DNA of 64,000 nt. Source: Glandiceps talaboti. Lineage: Eukaryota > Hemichordata > Enteropneusta > Spengelidae. This document shows positions 1 to 13,000 of this stretch, piece by piece. The DNA is taken from assembly GCF_964340395.1 (NCBI RefSeq), contig NC_135557.1, forward strand, positions 6,953,216 to 7,017,215, read 5' to 3'. The number at the start of each line of letters is the position of its first letter. Position 1 is the stretch's first letter. Made by a program: the position numbers and the translations under genes. The notes beneath the pieces were generated by a model. It ran no database searches. It had not been told where the DNA came from and worked only from the letters and a program-made list of their open reading frames with translations.

Positions 1-335
1 TATTGTAAGCTATTGAAATGTAGGGGAACATGTAGTGCATGTGTTGGGAAGAATGGTGGAGAGAGTTAGGACGACATTACTGTTGTGGAGGGGAGTGTGT
101 TGGGAAGACCATGTTGGATAGAGGAGTGTGTTGGGAAGAGTGTTTGAAAGGGGAGTGTGTTGGGAAGAGTGTTTGAGAGGGGAGTGTGTTGGGAAGACAG
201 TGTTTGAGAGGGAAGTGTTTTTGGAAGTGTTGGAGAGTGCTAAGATGACATTATTGTTGTGGAGAGGAGTGTGTTGGGAAAACCGTGTTGGAGAGAAGAT
301 TGTGTTGGGTAGACACTGTTTGGGAGAATAGTGTG
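1..335. repeat. ~32-bp GT-rich minisatellite
   Basis: Imperfect tandem copies of a unit containing GAGTGTGTTGGGAAGA and GTGTTTGAGAGGG run from the window edge to about 335. The array probably continues to the left. Open frames on both strands here are only the repeat translated. Confidence 0.8.
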
Positions 336-381
336 TTGAGAAGACATGTCGGAAACACGTCAAGTACATGTACACGCTGTT

Positions 382-545
382 CAATTTATCACCATCTTCG
401 GGAAAATAGGCTACATAACGTCATCAAATCTACCTGTTGGTTCAAGCATTTACTCTCTTCTAAACTCGACTATGGAAATGCAGTGTTCAAAGGTCTCCCA
501 AATGAATATTTAGAACCACTTGAACCACAGAACACTACAATAGAG
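382..545 (+). mobile_element. LINE reverse-transcriptase fragment
   Basis: The plus-strand frame reads about 50 residues including HLLSSKLDYGNAVFKGLPNEY. This resembles the C-terminal part of non-LTR reverse transcriptases, where an SRLDYGN-x-L-x-x-GLP motif is typical. No flanking RT domains or 3' tail are visible, so this is a truncated remnant. Assignment rests on the motif only. Confidence 0.6.
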
Positions 546-2004
546 TCCATCATGCAGGCTATGAAATGTGATCAGGGACTGGACAGTAATTACAGGGAGA
601 AGTGCCTGTGTTTTACAACAGAAAACCATTGACCTTGCCCTGAGTGGTTGCACAAAATTGTTAAGCATCTCCCTCAAATAAATACGACATCCAGTACAGT
701 AAGTTGTTGTTCATTTTCCATATCTAGTAAGTAACAATGGCTGTAAAATTTCACTTTCATCACTGCATGATGGGTCTTCGATATTCCCTTTCTGTGTTGT
801 CAGTAGCAGATAAATTGCATAATTCACCAAATATTGTACAGTATCTTTAATCTTCTGAACTACCCCTTCTTGTGATAAATAACCCTCCCTACTTCAGTGA
901 AGACAACTGCAGAGCCAATCATGCACAAGCAAATGATATCTGCCCCACATATATACTTGCTCTAAAGTACTAAATAAAAAGTACAGTAACTGTCATGTTA
1001 CTACATGTAATGGTGTCAAACTTATAAAATTGACTCGCCTCTAGGTGGCGGTATAACAGTACAATGATTCAGAACAGTCAGTATAGTACTACTAATGGTA
1101 CTATATTACTAGTGCAAAAAAATGAGCTTTAGCAAAACTGACATGAAACTCTGCAAAAATACAATACTCTCAAAAATACTCATCACAATGAAATAGAAAC
1201 ACGTACTCATCATCTGGAAACTATCGTTAACGTTACAAGTACAAAGCGTCTCAAACTACAGTATGCACCAGTTGACTTAGTCTTGCTGCTAGACGTTCGG
1301 GCTTTCTTTCGATGCTATAAGCTATAAGCGAACGAAGTTCGCATGTGAGGGCTTGCTCGGATGTTCCATCCTCGATAGCTTTGTTCGGCTGTGTGTCGTA
1401 TTTTATCGGAAGAACATCCGAGGGCTAGCTGCTGATAGACTACAGTTAACTGTGTATGTAACGGCTATAAATAGAACACATGTCGTCGCTAACTTTTGGA
1501 AGCAATTGACACGTTCAAGTTCAAAATGCTACACAATCAACACTATAAATATTGTGTTAACGTACCTGTGAAAGAAGTAGAGAGTTGTTAATTACTGTAG
1601 GGAAACCATTCTACGGCAAATCTTGCGGGAAATACGAAAAACAGAGAGAAAACAACATTTCGCCGTTCACTCAAGAAGTAGTTTAATGGAATCTGCTGAT
1701 GCACTCGAGTAGATTACGGCGTGTGACAAACGCGTTAATTTATTCAAAATGCCGTTACTCATGAATAATTCATGAGCTACTATAATTCACCCCAGGTGGT
1801 TAAGACAAGGACTGAGAGTGGAAGATTATCACTTTTTCTGTGAACTTAAGTGATTATCGAGTGATGAAATATTCATTTTATGATATTTAATTTGTAAATG
1901 TGAAAATCTGTATTGTAATATTATATAACTATATATATATGATGATTGCACAATGCTTGAAACTCTGAGTTACAACCAAGAAAGAGTTCCAGTACTACCA
2001 AAAC

Positions 2005-2047
<43 letters not shown>

Positions 2048-2998
2048 ACTTATGTATATGTATATATGTATGTCTATTATTTGTCATGGTAAAGTTGCAT
2101 GTTTTGAGTAAAACTAAATATTTGCAGACATTCAAACACACACAATAACTCATGAGAAAAGAGACAAATACTACAAATAGTTTTACTACTGTAGGGATAA
2201 CTGTAGTTTAATAAGTTCACACTTTAAATATAATAAAAACATTTTGACATAATGTACTCATGTTATAATTTGATTAGGAATGCAACTGTTGTTGTGGCCT
2301 ACAGTTATATCATAATATTCACTTATTATAAGTGAGGCTATACATGTGTGACCACACATTAACACAAAAACATCAGCAAACATTGTAAGACCTGTGTATT
2401 TCAATGTGTACACTGTAATTATGCCATATGAGTAAGAGATCCAACTGCATACATAACTGACGTAGTGGAAATTTCTCAGAAGCCCATATTTATCTATTTC
2501 ATTTTTAGTAAACACTTCTGCTGCCATATATTCACATCACTGTACTAAAGAAATATCACAATAAATACATGAAAATAATACTTCTCCTTGCAAAGATTAT
2601 AAATGTGAACTCATATCATTATATGGATCAGTGGAATTAAAAAACACAAACTATGTTATCACCAAAGTCATACTTTGAGTTCACTATATTTTCATCTGAC
2701 ATTTGTTCTCAAATTTAACACTTTATATTTTCATGTCAGTTTACTCAGGTCTCATATTTATTTTATAAATTTATTCTTCTCACATTAAATGTCAAAGTAG
2801 GATGGAGGGGTTTCTAAAATTGCATAGCACCTCTATCTGTGCACATATACTTGATGTCATAGCAAGGTTATTTAAATGCTCACATTTTTCTCACACAAGA
2901 AAAGGGAAGATATTGAGTGATGTCATCAAATCTTGATATCTTTCATGAGATTTTCTGTAATTGTGTGAAAAGTAATAACAGTGTTGGTGGCAATCATT
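546..2998. other. Intergenic, no gene recognised
   Basis: AT-rich sequence without a convincing coding exon. It holds a (CA)n microsatellite at about 2012-2043 and a more CpG-rich patch at about 1240-1740. That patch contains GCGAAC/GTTCGC (1328-1342) and an 11-bp perfect inverted repeat CTCGGATGTTC (1356-1366) / GAACATCCGAG (1412-1422). AATAAA-type signals on the minus strand near 2759 could serve the gene ending at 2999. Confidence 0.5.
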
Positions 2999-5900
2999 TT
3001 AAGAATCATGTTGAGAAAGTATTCCCCAACGTTTTAGGATGCCCTGAGAAATTAATTTTTCTTCAAACAGTGTTTTTGATTCTTTGCATTTTCTGATGTC
3101 AGGTGCTAATGGTTCCCTATTATGATTAACAAAGAAATCAGTTTCCCAATGTTGCAGATCTTTCTTGCTATTCCTGTACTTTGTGACAACCAGTGTCTGT
3201 ATTATTGCCAAAGATCTTTCATATTGGGCTATATACTGTTTGTCTTGTGGGAATTTCTTTAGTAGCAGTCTCAACCGATCAAGGGTATGTAATTCATCAC
3301 TGTTGATGATCTTACTTATGGTTACACATGTTGATGTCTTTAATTCACTGTTTGATGTGTGATCGTTGTTTAGTTCAGGTGTAATGGGTTTGTCAGTGTT
3401 ACTTGAATAACAGGTAGCATCATCTGGGATATTATCGGTGACAGGATCACTACAGATGAAACCAACAAGTGTGTCTCTATCTATATCTCTATCACCATTG
3501 ATGTCAGTATCCTCTACATCATTTTCAGCATTCAAATTTTGAAGGTGCTCATGATTGTTGTCCTCCTGGGCTTCATTTTGCAGGACTGGCTCAGATATAT
3601 TTACATCATCCTCATCAGTCTGTTCCAACTCTGTGTCATCAAGGCTGTTCAATGTATAGGTGGTGTTGATTACTTTGATTACTTTTTGAGGTATGAATAT
3701 CTTCAGGATTGGTAACTGTAACTCCCCATTTTGCATCTTATTTATGCACATTTCCCATACTGTTTCCAGATAATTATATTCATCCTTGATAGATGAAGAA
3801 CGAAAATGGTGCATATTTGGACCTTCAGGGTGAGTTTCAGTTTCATTAGGACCATCCATAAATTCAACCCCTGTATCACACCTTCTCCACCATACATCTT
3901 CTCCTTGTAGTAAGAAGTCACCAATCCTCTTCAAATGGGCCTGATATTGCCTTTGTTTACTCTTGATAATATCATATGGAATGATAGTATTTGTACGCTG
4001 GGGTAATAAGCTTGATTCTAGTGTTGTGATTCTTGACTCAGACTTTTTGAGTGATGACTTCTCAGCAGATTTCTGTTCAGCCTGTAGTCTTACAAGACCA
4101 TTTGGTACAACCTCCCCAGGTCTTCTGCTGGATGTTGTCAAAGAAATACCTGATATGGCACTGAATATTCGTTCTTGTTCCTCAGCATTCACAGATCGTG
4201 GACAAACAATCCTCGCCTCAAGTGATGCATGTCCAATAAGAGCATGCCAATATAGACCATACAGTTTCCTTTTTGTTAGTATCTTTGGGTTTGGTCCGAC
4301 AATTTTTTTCAGTGACATGGCATGGAGGAACACTGTATTGCTAAGTCGTAGCAGGTACTTGGGACTTCTTTTGTAATCTTGGCTGTACAAAAGGAGACTA
4401 ATTTCTGAAAGGGTGGATAAAAGTGTGATAATATCTGCCCTTGCCTCAGCTTGTATCATCTGTTTCAGCAAATATATCAAACCTTCACGGTAATCGACTC
4501 CCCGGATAACATGTTTGTTTCCAAATAGTATCGTCAGTGTGGCTTCAAATACTTCCCTCTCATTTGAGGACAAATGAGGAGGTAGTTCGGTGATAATGTT
4601 TTTTATGTGTTCTTTCATCACATGCAGTGGTTCTGTTGAAAGAACTTCAAATAGATGTAGGTGAATATCTGCTAGGGTTGCTCTCTCTGTGGACAATAAC
4701 AATGCAGGCAATCTTTGTACTCCACCAAGGTGTTCTTTTAGTGCACTTTCAATCTCCCTCTTGTTACCTTCAGCCTGCATGCCTCTCACTGTACATTCTC
4801 TCCTAAGTTTCTGTATAGTCATACCATGAAAAGGCTTGACACCATTATTTCGATTGTTAACACCAGCTGGTCCACCCTTTACAACATCAATCCTGTCTTG
4901 GAATGATAGTATTGGTGTCTGCAGTAGATGCCAGAGGTTTTCATTCTTGTCATTATGAAGCTGGCACAGTCCACAACCATAGTCACCCCCTTTTTGTTCT
5001 CCAATTTCAAACTGCAGTGCAGGTTTATCACCATTCATAAACCTCATCACATCTTTAACCTGAGCCCCATTAGCTGTTTCAAGTTGGACTTCCATGTCTC
5101 TCAAACAGTCTACTCGTGTGTCAATGTATGACAACTGGTCTGCTTCAGTAGCTCTGCTTTGGCCAAGTATGTAAATATGTGGTTCTTCAACTATGGTTTG
5201 TACATCTAAACCACCCATTTCTTCTCTTGTAAAATAGAAGGCTGGATCATACATACAATTGACAGTGAATGCCATATGGCCAGAATTTAACAGAGTACTG
5301 TGGTCATGCCATATCATTATATGGCGTGTTGTTTCACACTGCTTTAACTTTGACCTCATTGATGGGATATCATCATTGGGATCAAACTCCCCTATAGCTT
5401 TTAATTTCTCTTGCAATATTCTGACATCAAGTGAGGAATAGAACAATGAAGACTGAGCCCTAACAATACCCATGTCTTCATGCTTCTTTAAAATTCTTTT
5501 CCTTATTTCAAGCAAGGGAATTTTCCTACCACTTACTGTAAATGTAATCTCTTTTAACTCCCCGTTACTTTCCTTCACAAATTTCTTATACGTTCTTGGC
5601 ACAATTACTTCACCAAGAAGAAATTCCTCTTTATCTAACTTACATTTTATTGTTTGTCTAACTGCCTTATTAGTCCGTGTAACTGGTCCTCTCACATCTT
5701 TTCTTCTCTAGGGTCTTTGGATCGCTCTTCTTGGTTTGCGTTTTTGTGTCTTGTGATACTGTGTGAGTTTTGTCAGGTTGCTACCACTCTCCTCTAGAAA
5801 TGCTTTGACAACCATGTTGCCTCTTGTTCCATCTTTAACTTTGTACTTTCTTGCTATTTCACTGAAATTAATCTGTAAACACACACACAAACGGATATCT

Positions 5901-7175
5901 AAATTATAATACAAATATTACATTCTGCAATTATTTAAGTGAATGTAAATGTAAACTGATCATCTTGATATTGTTATATAAATTTGTAATTAGGATATTT
6001 TCAGGATTGGTCTGTGGTTAACAATTAATGTACAGGTTGATATGATCTGTATAGTTTGTTTATCATCCTTTGCTATTGACCATCTTAGCTGTCATCTTTT
6101 ACACTTATATTTCATGGAGTAAAACATAAACAAAATGTACATCTTAAAACCCTAGGGTTTTAATAGTAATGTGACTTGTCTTTGTCTTTTATCAATGCAA
6201 CATATCAATCTATCCTACCTTGTCACCTTCTTTGTAATTTTTAACCTCATTTAATAAGCCTTCTTTGTTGAAATCCATATTCTGCCAATTAGAACAGTGT
6301 TTTTTCTTCTTACATTCACCATTATCTTCCCTTTCTCTGCGTCTCTTCACTCTTTCATTAGCTGCTGCTGGTGTTTCAAAATACTGGCATAGTCTCCGCC
6401 TGCTTCTCTTATTAAAGGATTCACCGGTTGATAACACTATATCTGCATCATTTCTCTCCCACTTGTCTTCAAGTGCTGTTGTTGCCTCCCTCAGTGCTGC
6501 GCGCCGAGCTTTCTGTTTTTGTGCCCTGCTGCGTTTAACTTCAAGACCCCCCTTTTCACAGGGTAGAGCAATCAGGGTATCTACAACTTTTGTTCCCTTT
6601 TCATCAAGAGGTTTATCCAACATCTGTCGTACTTCCAAACCAATATTATACATCTCTGCCTTGCTAAGACATTCTGGTGTGGAATATTCTTTGAAAAGTG
6701 CATTCTCATGGATACTTTGTTGTCTCATGTTTTGAGTGTTTGTATTGTCTGATAAAGGGATATTGGAGGATGTGATTGACTGACATCCTCTCTTTACACC
6801 GTGTCTCTTATTCTCATGATACAGGCTATGATAATCATTATGGTACTGCTCGCACATCTGGCATTGTCTTAGCGTATGACATGATTGTTCAGATGCTGTC
6901 AAATCAGACCATGCCTTCTGAGAAAAATGGATCATATATTTTTCAAAATCGGTTCTTCTGACACTTGATTGTTTTCTCCAAAGATCAAAATCACGAAGAA
7001 GTTTCTTCCCCCTCACTTTGAATGTATCAAGGGTGATTTCGAATGACTTGTGGCCTTGAAATGTTGTTAGAAAATACTGGTGTCTCTTCCCCCATTCGGT
7101 CGGTTTTATATCTCCTACTAAGCCAGTATACCTTACCGCAGCTCTTGCAAAACCACAACCAATTGCTCCGGACAT
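2999..7175 (-). pseudogene. Transposase-like gene of an uncharacterised invertebrate family, one in-frame TAG
   Basis: Two exons: 7175-6219 (319 codons, donor AAG|GTAGGA) and 5872-2999 (acceptor TTTACAG|ATT), joined in phase 0, about 1276 codons in all. The only lesion is TAG at 5710-5708 (codon 374); the frame is open on both sides and the next 902 codons are intact. Exon 1 carries a C-x2-C-x4-H-x3-H-like cluster (QCQMCEQYHNDYH) and a basic region. Exon 2 opens with INFSEIARKYKV, a short motif I associate with multi-copy uncharacterised proteins of corals, molluscs and similar animals. It then shows IWHDHS (Asp near joined residue 509), NGDKPALQFEIGE (Asp near 601), a C-x2-C-x2-H cluster (near 619), an SAP-like helix-extension-helix (near 667-701), RSVNAEEQERIFS (acidic residues near 883-886) and an acidic C-terminal tail. 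An RNase-H-like DDE transposase fold is my inference. It could be a transposon copy or a domesticated gene; no terminal repeats were found. Confidence 0.7.
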
Positions 7176-7253
7176 ACTTTCACAACACTTTCAGAGAAAC
7201 AGCACACGAAATCGTACTTGAACGCATCCAGTGTATATGTACACAGCAGTGAC

Positions 7254-7293
7254 AGTCCGCCAAATTTGACGAAAACAGGTCAAATTTGGCGCG
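7254..7293. promoter_or_regulatory. 13-bp inverted repeat with paired E2F-like sites
   Basis: CGCCAAATTTGAC at 7258-7270 and its perfect reverse complement at 7279-7291 are separated by 8 bp. TTTGGCGC (7286-7293) matches the E2F consensus TTTSSCGC, and the opposing CCGCCAAA is one mismatch away. The pair lies about 80-115 bp upstream of the minus-strand ATG at 7175, a plausible promoter position. Binding is inferred. Confidence 0.4.
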
Positions 7294-8248
7294 CATCTCA
7301 CAGTGCAATCGATATTTTGGAATTCGGAAAACTGATACACTGTTGGGACATTAAGAATAAATCTTGCTGTCGAATTTTCTCTTCTAGTGTTGTGGTTTTG
7401 TCAATGGAAACACACATACTACACGCAAAAAATAAATCACCAGACACTTTGTGTAACGTTTATGTCGTATATTTATCAAAAAAACACGGAATATACATAC
7501 CACATTTTCACCCGGGGAGACAACGATATTCAAGTATACCCTTCGATGTTCAAATGAAAAAAATATACAATTTTTACTCAATGTGGAGAGGTTTTTCTCC
7601 GCCCGTAGCTGGTAGATCTCTGGAAGCTGCCATTTTGTTCTTATATGACCTTTGCAGTTTTGAACCCAGGTCGCGAGCATTGATTGGTGAATGAAAAGTC
7701 ACGCAAATGGGGGTCAGCGAACTTTCCGCCCGAGGCTAAAACGCGAACTTCGAATCTTTTGACATCAAACCGCACGAACTTACCGGTTGTTTCTGTGGAT
7801 TATTTTCTTGTTAGATATTCAGTATGGTTAAGTACTTGAATATGTACGGGGAAGGGGGTGTTCTTGTAAGTTCGTTTTAAAGTTAGCATCAGTTAAATCC
7901 TGTTTTACCGATTATGGGATAAACCTCGTAAATATATACTTTTGTGAAACAAAAAATAAATGGACTTACAAAGTTTATCTTACATGGTTATTACAATAAA
8001 ACAATTGAAGATAATTTCTGAGATTTCAATTCAGTAATATTTTGAGATCCTGTGCGTCCGATTTTGGAAAGAAAAACATTGTGTAATTTTCGGCGTTTAA
8101 ATGATGACGTCATCAACAAACTTGGCGAAAGAGTGATTCTGTTATGGTGATTTAGATCAACAACATAAAGAGAATATCTCCTGCAAATTTCATGGTCTTA
8201 TGTTACATTTATCACAAGATATGCAGTATACTTTTTTGTTTAAACTCT

Positions 8249-8417
<169 letters not shown>

Positions 8418-8719
8418 AGTTATAACAAGGACTCTGTGACATCGTTGCCCAGAGGACTAGTACTGTGAATAACTTGTTGGCCCATCATTTAAGTCACAAT
8501 GTGGAAACAGGTATTACTTTCAGTGAACAACCGATATATTGACTGTGAAACGACATCGGACTAATCTAGACTTATACCGATGATCGTAGGACATTAGAAT
8601 AGTTTCTAGAAGTTATTATATTTGATTTGCTCGATTAAACTTACTGTGGCTTTGGAATCAGTGTGACAATGGACGAATGATTCCAGTGTATGGTGAATAA
8701 AACAACCTGATTAAAATTT

Positions 8720-8900
8720 AATGTGGTGGTGGAAGCAGCCAGATGCCTTTATTTACCTCTATATATTTCAATCGTTTTGTGTCGTTTGTTTTGTTCCAAG
8801 AGTGATCGCCGCTGCCTTACCACTCGGAACAAAACAAACAACACAAAATGATGGAAATAGAGGTAACAAAATATAGGCATCTAGCCGCTTTCACCACATC
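8720..8900. mobile_element. Foldback (MITE-like) hairpin
   Basis: The left arm begins ATGTGGTGGTGGAAGC and the right arm ends GCTTTCACCACAT. Both arms share GTTTGTTTTGTTCC in inverted orientation around a loop near GATCGCCGCTG. The arms are about 75-80 bp and imperfect. No transposase is encoded. This is probably a non-autonomous foldback element; the arms are long for a microRNA precursor. Confidence 0.6.
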
Positions 8901-9119
8901 AGAGTTTTCTCAGATTGGTGAGTAACCTACTGTAGGATATTGGATCTAAACGGACTTGCAGAAGTATATAAACACGCACGTACATACAAGGCGATCCAGA
9001 GAACTTTTAGGTATGTATAAGGCTGCAACAAACTACATCCCCTGCCGTAAATTCCAGACCTGATCCCAGCCTAAGTGCTCTGAAAATGTATAGCCTGTGT
9101 GTACGTGTACGTGTACTGT

Positions 9120-9234
9120 CAGTCATGACGTCATGCATGACATTTATGACCTCTTTCTATTCAGCTGATGACGTGGCAGCAGTGTTTACTGGTATTAATA
9201 CAAGTGAATATATTTAAGGCAGAGGGCAGAAAAC
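9120..9234 (+). promoter_or_regulatory. P450 proximal promoter with CRE-type sites
   Basis: A perfect CRE palindrome TGACGTCA lies at 9126-9133 and an ATF6/XBP1-type TGACGTGG at 9169-9176, both within about 110 bp of the P450 ATG. A TATA-like TATATTTAAG at 9209-9218 sits only about 17 nt before the ATG, so its use as a TATA box is doubtful. Confidence 0.35.
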
Positions 9235-9942
9235 ATGGCGTCTATTGAGTCTTACATTACGTTAAGCACAACACAGTTGTTTATTGTCTTTTGGATAACA
9301 TTTTTCACGATAGTGTGGATTCACCGTCGTCCACGCAATCTACCTCCTGGACCGACTGGACTTCCTATCATAGGCTGTTTGTTTTCTCTTGGTAGTAAAC
9401 CGTTCAAGACGTTCCAGAAATGGGGTCAAGTATATGGAGGTGTGCTGAGTGTTCGACTTGGAACGGAATTGGTCGTGGTACTGAACAGTCGTGAAACTAT
9501 GAAGGACGCCTTGGTTAAACAGAGTGCTAAGTTCTCTTCGAGACCGGCGAACTCAAATATTGGAAAACTGACAAAAGGAAAAGGTAATGTGAATAAATGC
9601 AAACTTTAGTCAAAGTATAATTAATATAAGTTTCATTATCTATTGCAAAACTGACCCAACAGAAAGGTATTGTGCAAGAAATGAATTGTATGTTTATGAG
9701 AATAAAAAACTCCTACGTTGCGAGCATGTATGGAGGGACAAGTTAATCTGCGTTCTGCATGCGTCCAACATTCAACATTTTATTTTAGGGACCGGTCAGT
9801 TTCTTCAGCCTGGGGGGGGGGGATTCTTAAATTGGGCCGACAAAAAGTCACTGACCCCCCCCCCCCCACACACACACACACATGTAAAGTCAAAAACAGG
9901 CTGACCCCCCCTATCACTTTATTCTAAAACATGAAGACCCCC

Positions 9943-10026
<84 letters not shown>

Positions 10027-13000
10027 CACATGACAGGTATTTTTTTTATCGTGGCTCAGTGTGGACTGCTTGACTGTCTTGTATCTACTTTATAAGATCC
10101 TGGGTTAGCACTATCATAATTGTAATTATTGACTACACAGGGTAAATATATTCCAAAAGGAGTTTAATATCATCTTGACAGTGAAAGATATTGGAAAGCT
10201 TGAGCAGGGAATATGTATATCTCTTATGGGGGGTCGTAGGGGGTCTCCCCCTAGAAGCCCTGGAGTTTTTTTACCCTGAAAAGTCAAATTTGAGACTATT
10301 CAGGCCCTTTCAGACAATAATTTCCAAGCTTTACAAGACAGCACCAACATGTAAAAAGAATAAAATATATTTGAAACATTAAGTTTGATAGCATCTTGAC
10401 AGTAAAAGGTAGGGGGAAGAGCTTGAGACTGGGATGTGTATACCTCATGTAGTGGGGGGTGTTCCTAGGGGGTCTCCCCCTAGAAGTCCTGGAGATTTTT
10501 TACTGTGAAAAGTCAATTTTGAGACTATTCAGACCCTTTCAGACAATAATTTCCAAGCTTTGCAAGAAAGACAGCACCAACGTGTAAAAGGCAACTACAC
10601 AGGGTTGAAATACTTTTTAAATATACTTTGATAGCATCTTGACAGTTAGAGGGGAAGCGCTTGAAACTGGGATATGTCCACCTCATGTGGGGGATCCAAA
10701 GGGGTCTCCCTCTAGAAGCCCTGGAGGATTTTTACTCTTAAAGCCAATTTTTAGGCTATTCAAACCCTTTCAAGCAATAAGTCAATCCATGCTTTACAAG
10801 ACAGCACCATCAAGTATCAGAAACTATTCTTTATAACTTACACAGGGTTGAAATATGTTCTTAAAAAGTTAAATGGCATCATTATTTACATGTAGTAAAG
10901 GTCAGCACATCTACTGGTAGGGGAGATTTGGAGTTTAAGGCAATTTTAGACTACCTTGGCAAACATTTCACATCTTTAAAAGACTATCATCTCAAAATAG
11001 AATTGGGTGAAAATATTTAAGAAAAGTTTAATACCATTATGACTGTAAAAAGGTTGTTGGTGCATCTGAGTGTTGGTTGAATGCTTGAGTGACCTCTGGG
11101 GTGAGGGAGTACGAGTCCTTGGGCGTTTTCCCCTGGCAGATCTGCAGTTTTATGCTTCTATTAAGGCAATGTTTAGGTTATTCATAGCATTTGAGATAAT
11201 ATTTCCAAGCTTCGAATAGCTAACGTAAATGAGTTTCCCATGTCACATAAAAGTGGCCCGTAACATTGGTATAGTGGCATTAATATTGCATGTATAGTAA
11301 ATAAAGTCACCGGTATGTTAGAGAACTTTAGGTGGTCATACCTAGTGTATAATAGAAACTGGAATCTGATGAGAAGTGGTAATTTGTAGTGTCAATAACA
11401 TGTAGTGTCCAAAATAGAAAGTGTATTAATCCCTACTGACAAGTTCATAGTGTCGAGTAGAACATTTTAAATTAACTTCTTTTATAAACTATCTATGAAG
11501 ATTACTATTATGAAACCTTCAAGTTCACTTTTGCCCCAGAGTACAATATAAGTGAAGCATTGATTGTGAAACAGCCAAGCATTTACATGACATGTTCTGT
11601 AACGTATGGTAGCTAGGTAATACATATATATGTATATTTATAGTTATGATTGGACTAATAAGTAAGAATTCATGTAAGAAACAGGGAGAAAAAAACTAAT
11701 ATTTACATGTACCACATTTCAGACAACTTGCTATATGCCATTGTAGAAAAAGTTTTTTTTCTTCTAATCACAATCTAAAACACAATGACCCCCCTATCCA
11801 TAATTTTGAAAACAGTATGACCCCCTACTGCCAATTTAAAAAACAGGGTGACCCCCTCCCAATCCACCGGTCCCCCCCCCCAGGCCGAAGAAACTGACCG
11901 GTCCCTTATCACAGGGAGCAGGGGAAACAATATTTGACATTCTGCCGTTTTCGTTATTTATATTTTTTTCTATTTTACTTCTTTTTTCTACTTTACTCAA
12001 TAAAGACGATGCTACAAATGACTAATGTGTTTTATTTCCATTACTTTATCTCTTATCTTTTGTATCTGTTATCAGGTAATTCCACTAAATATACCCATAG
12101 TGTGTTAATGGTCTTAATTCCGTCTGTATAAAACATTTGTAGTGTGTCTTTTATGGATTAACAATAGCAATGACAATGAGGTTTTTGATGACAATGTTTT
12201 ACAAATATAAAGTTACACGTACTAGATACATACTTCTGTACAATACAAGCAAGTTGCCAAAGTGCTATAACCCACAGTCATATACGTAATTAATACAAGT
12301 ATGTTAATGTCAGAAATGAGTCTGACTTGACTTTACCTTTAAGTTGATAGCAGTAATCAATACAAGTGTACTAAAGGTAGAAATAAGTCTGACTGGACTT
12401 TTCCTCTAAGTTGATAGCAGTAATCAATACAAGTGTACTAAAGGTAGAAATAAGTCTGAATTGACTTTTCTTCTAAGTTGATAGCAGTAATCAATACAAG
12501 TGTACTAAAGGCAGAAATAAGTCTGACTTGACTTTTCCTCTAAGTTGATAGCAGTAATCAATACAAGTGTACTAAAGGTAGAAATAAGTCTGACTTGACT
12601 TTTCCTCTAAATTGATAGCAGTAATCAATACAAGTGTACTAAAGGTAGAAATAAGTCTGACTGGACTTTTCCTCTAAGTTGATAGCAGTAATCAATACAA
12701 GTGTACTAAAGGTAGAAATAAGTCTGACTGGACTTATCCTTTAAGTTGATAGCAGTAATCAATACAAGTGTACTAAAGACAGAAATAATTCTGACTGGAC
12801 TTTTACTTTACGTTGATAGCAGTTGCCAGTAATCAATACAAGTGTACTAAAGGTAGAAATAAGTCTGACTGGACTTTTCCTCTAAGTTGATAGCAGTAAT
12901 CAATACAAGTGTACTAAAGACAGAAATAATTCTGACTGGACTTTTACTTTACGTTGATAGCAGTTGCCAGTAATCAATACAAGTGTACTAAAGGTAGAAA

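Noticed and set aside
5259-5711. Plus-strand frames opposite the transposase-like gene
   Set aside because: Antisense shadows of the long minus-strand coding exon.
7218-7694. Plus-strand 158-codon frame
   Set aside because: No recognisable motif, overlaps the probable promoter of the minus-strand gene, and has no supporting splice sites.
9209-9218. TATA box for the P450
   Set aside because: Only about 17 nt before the ATG, which would put the start site at or past the start codon.
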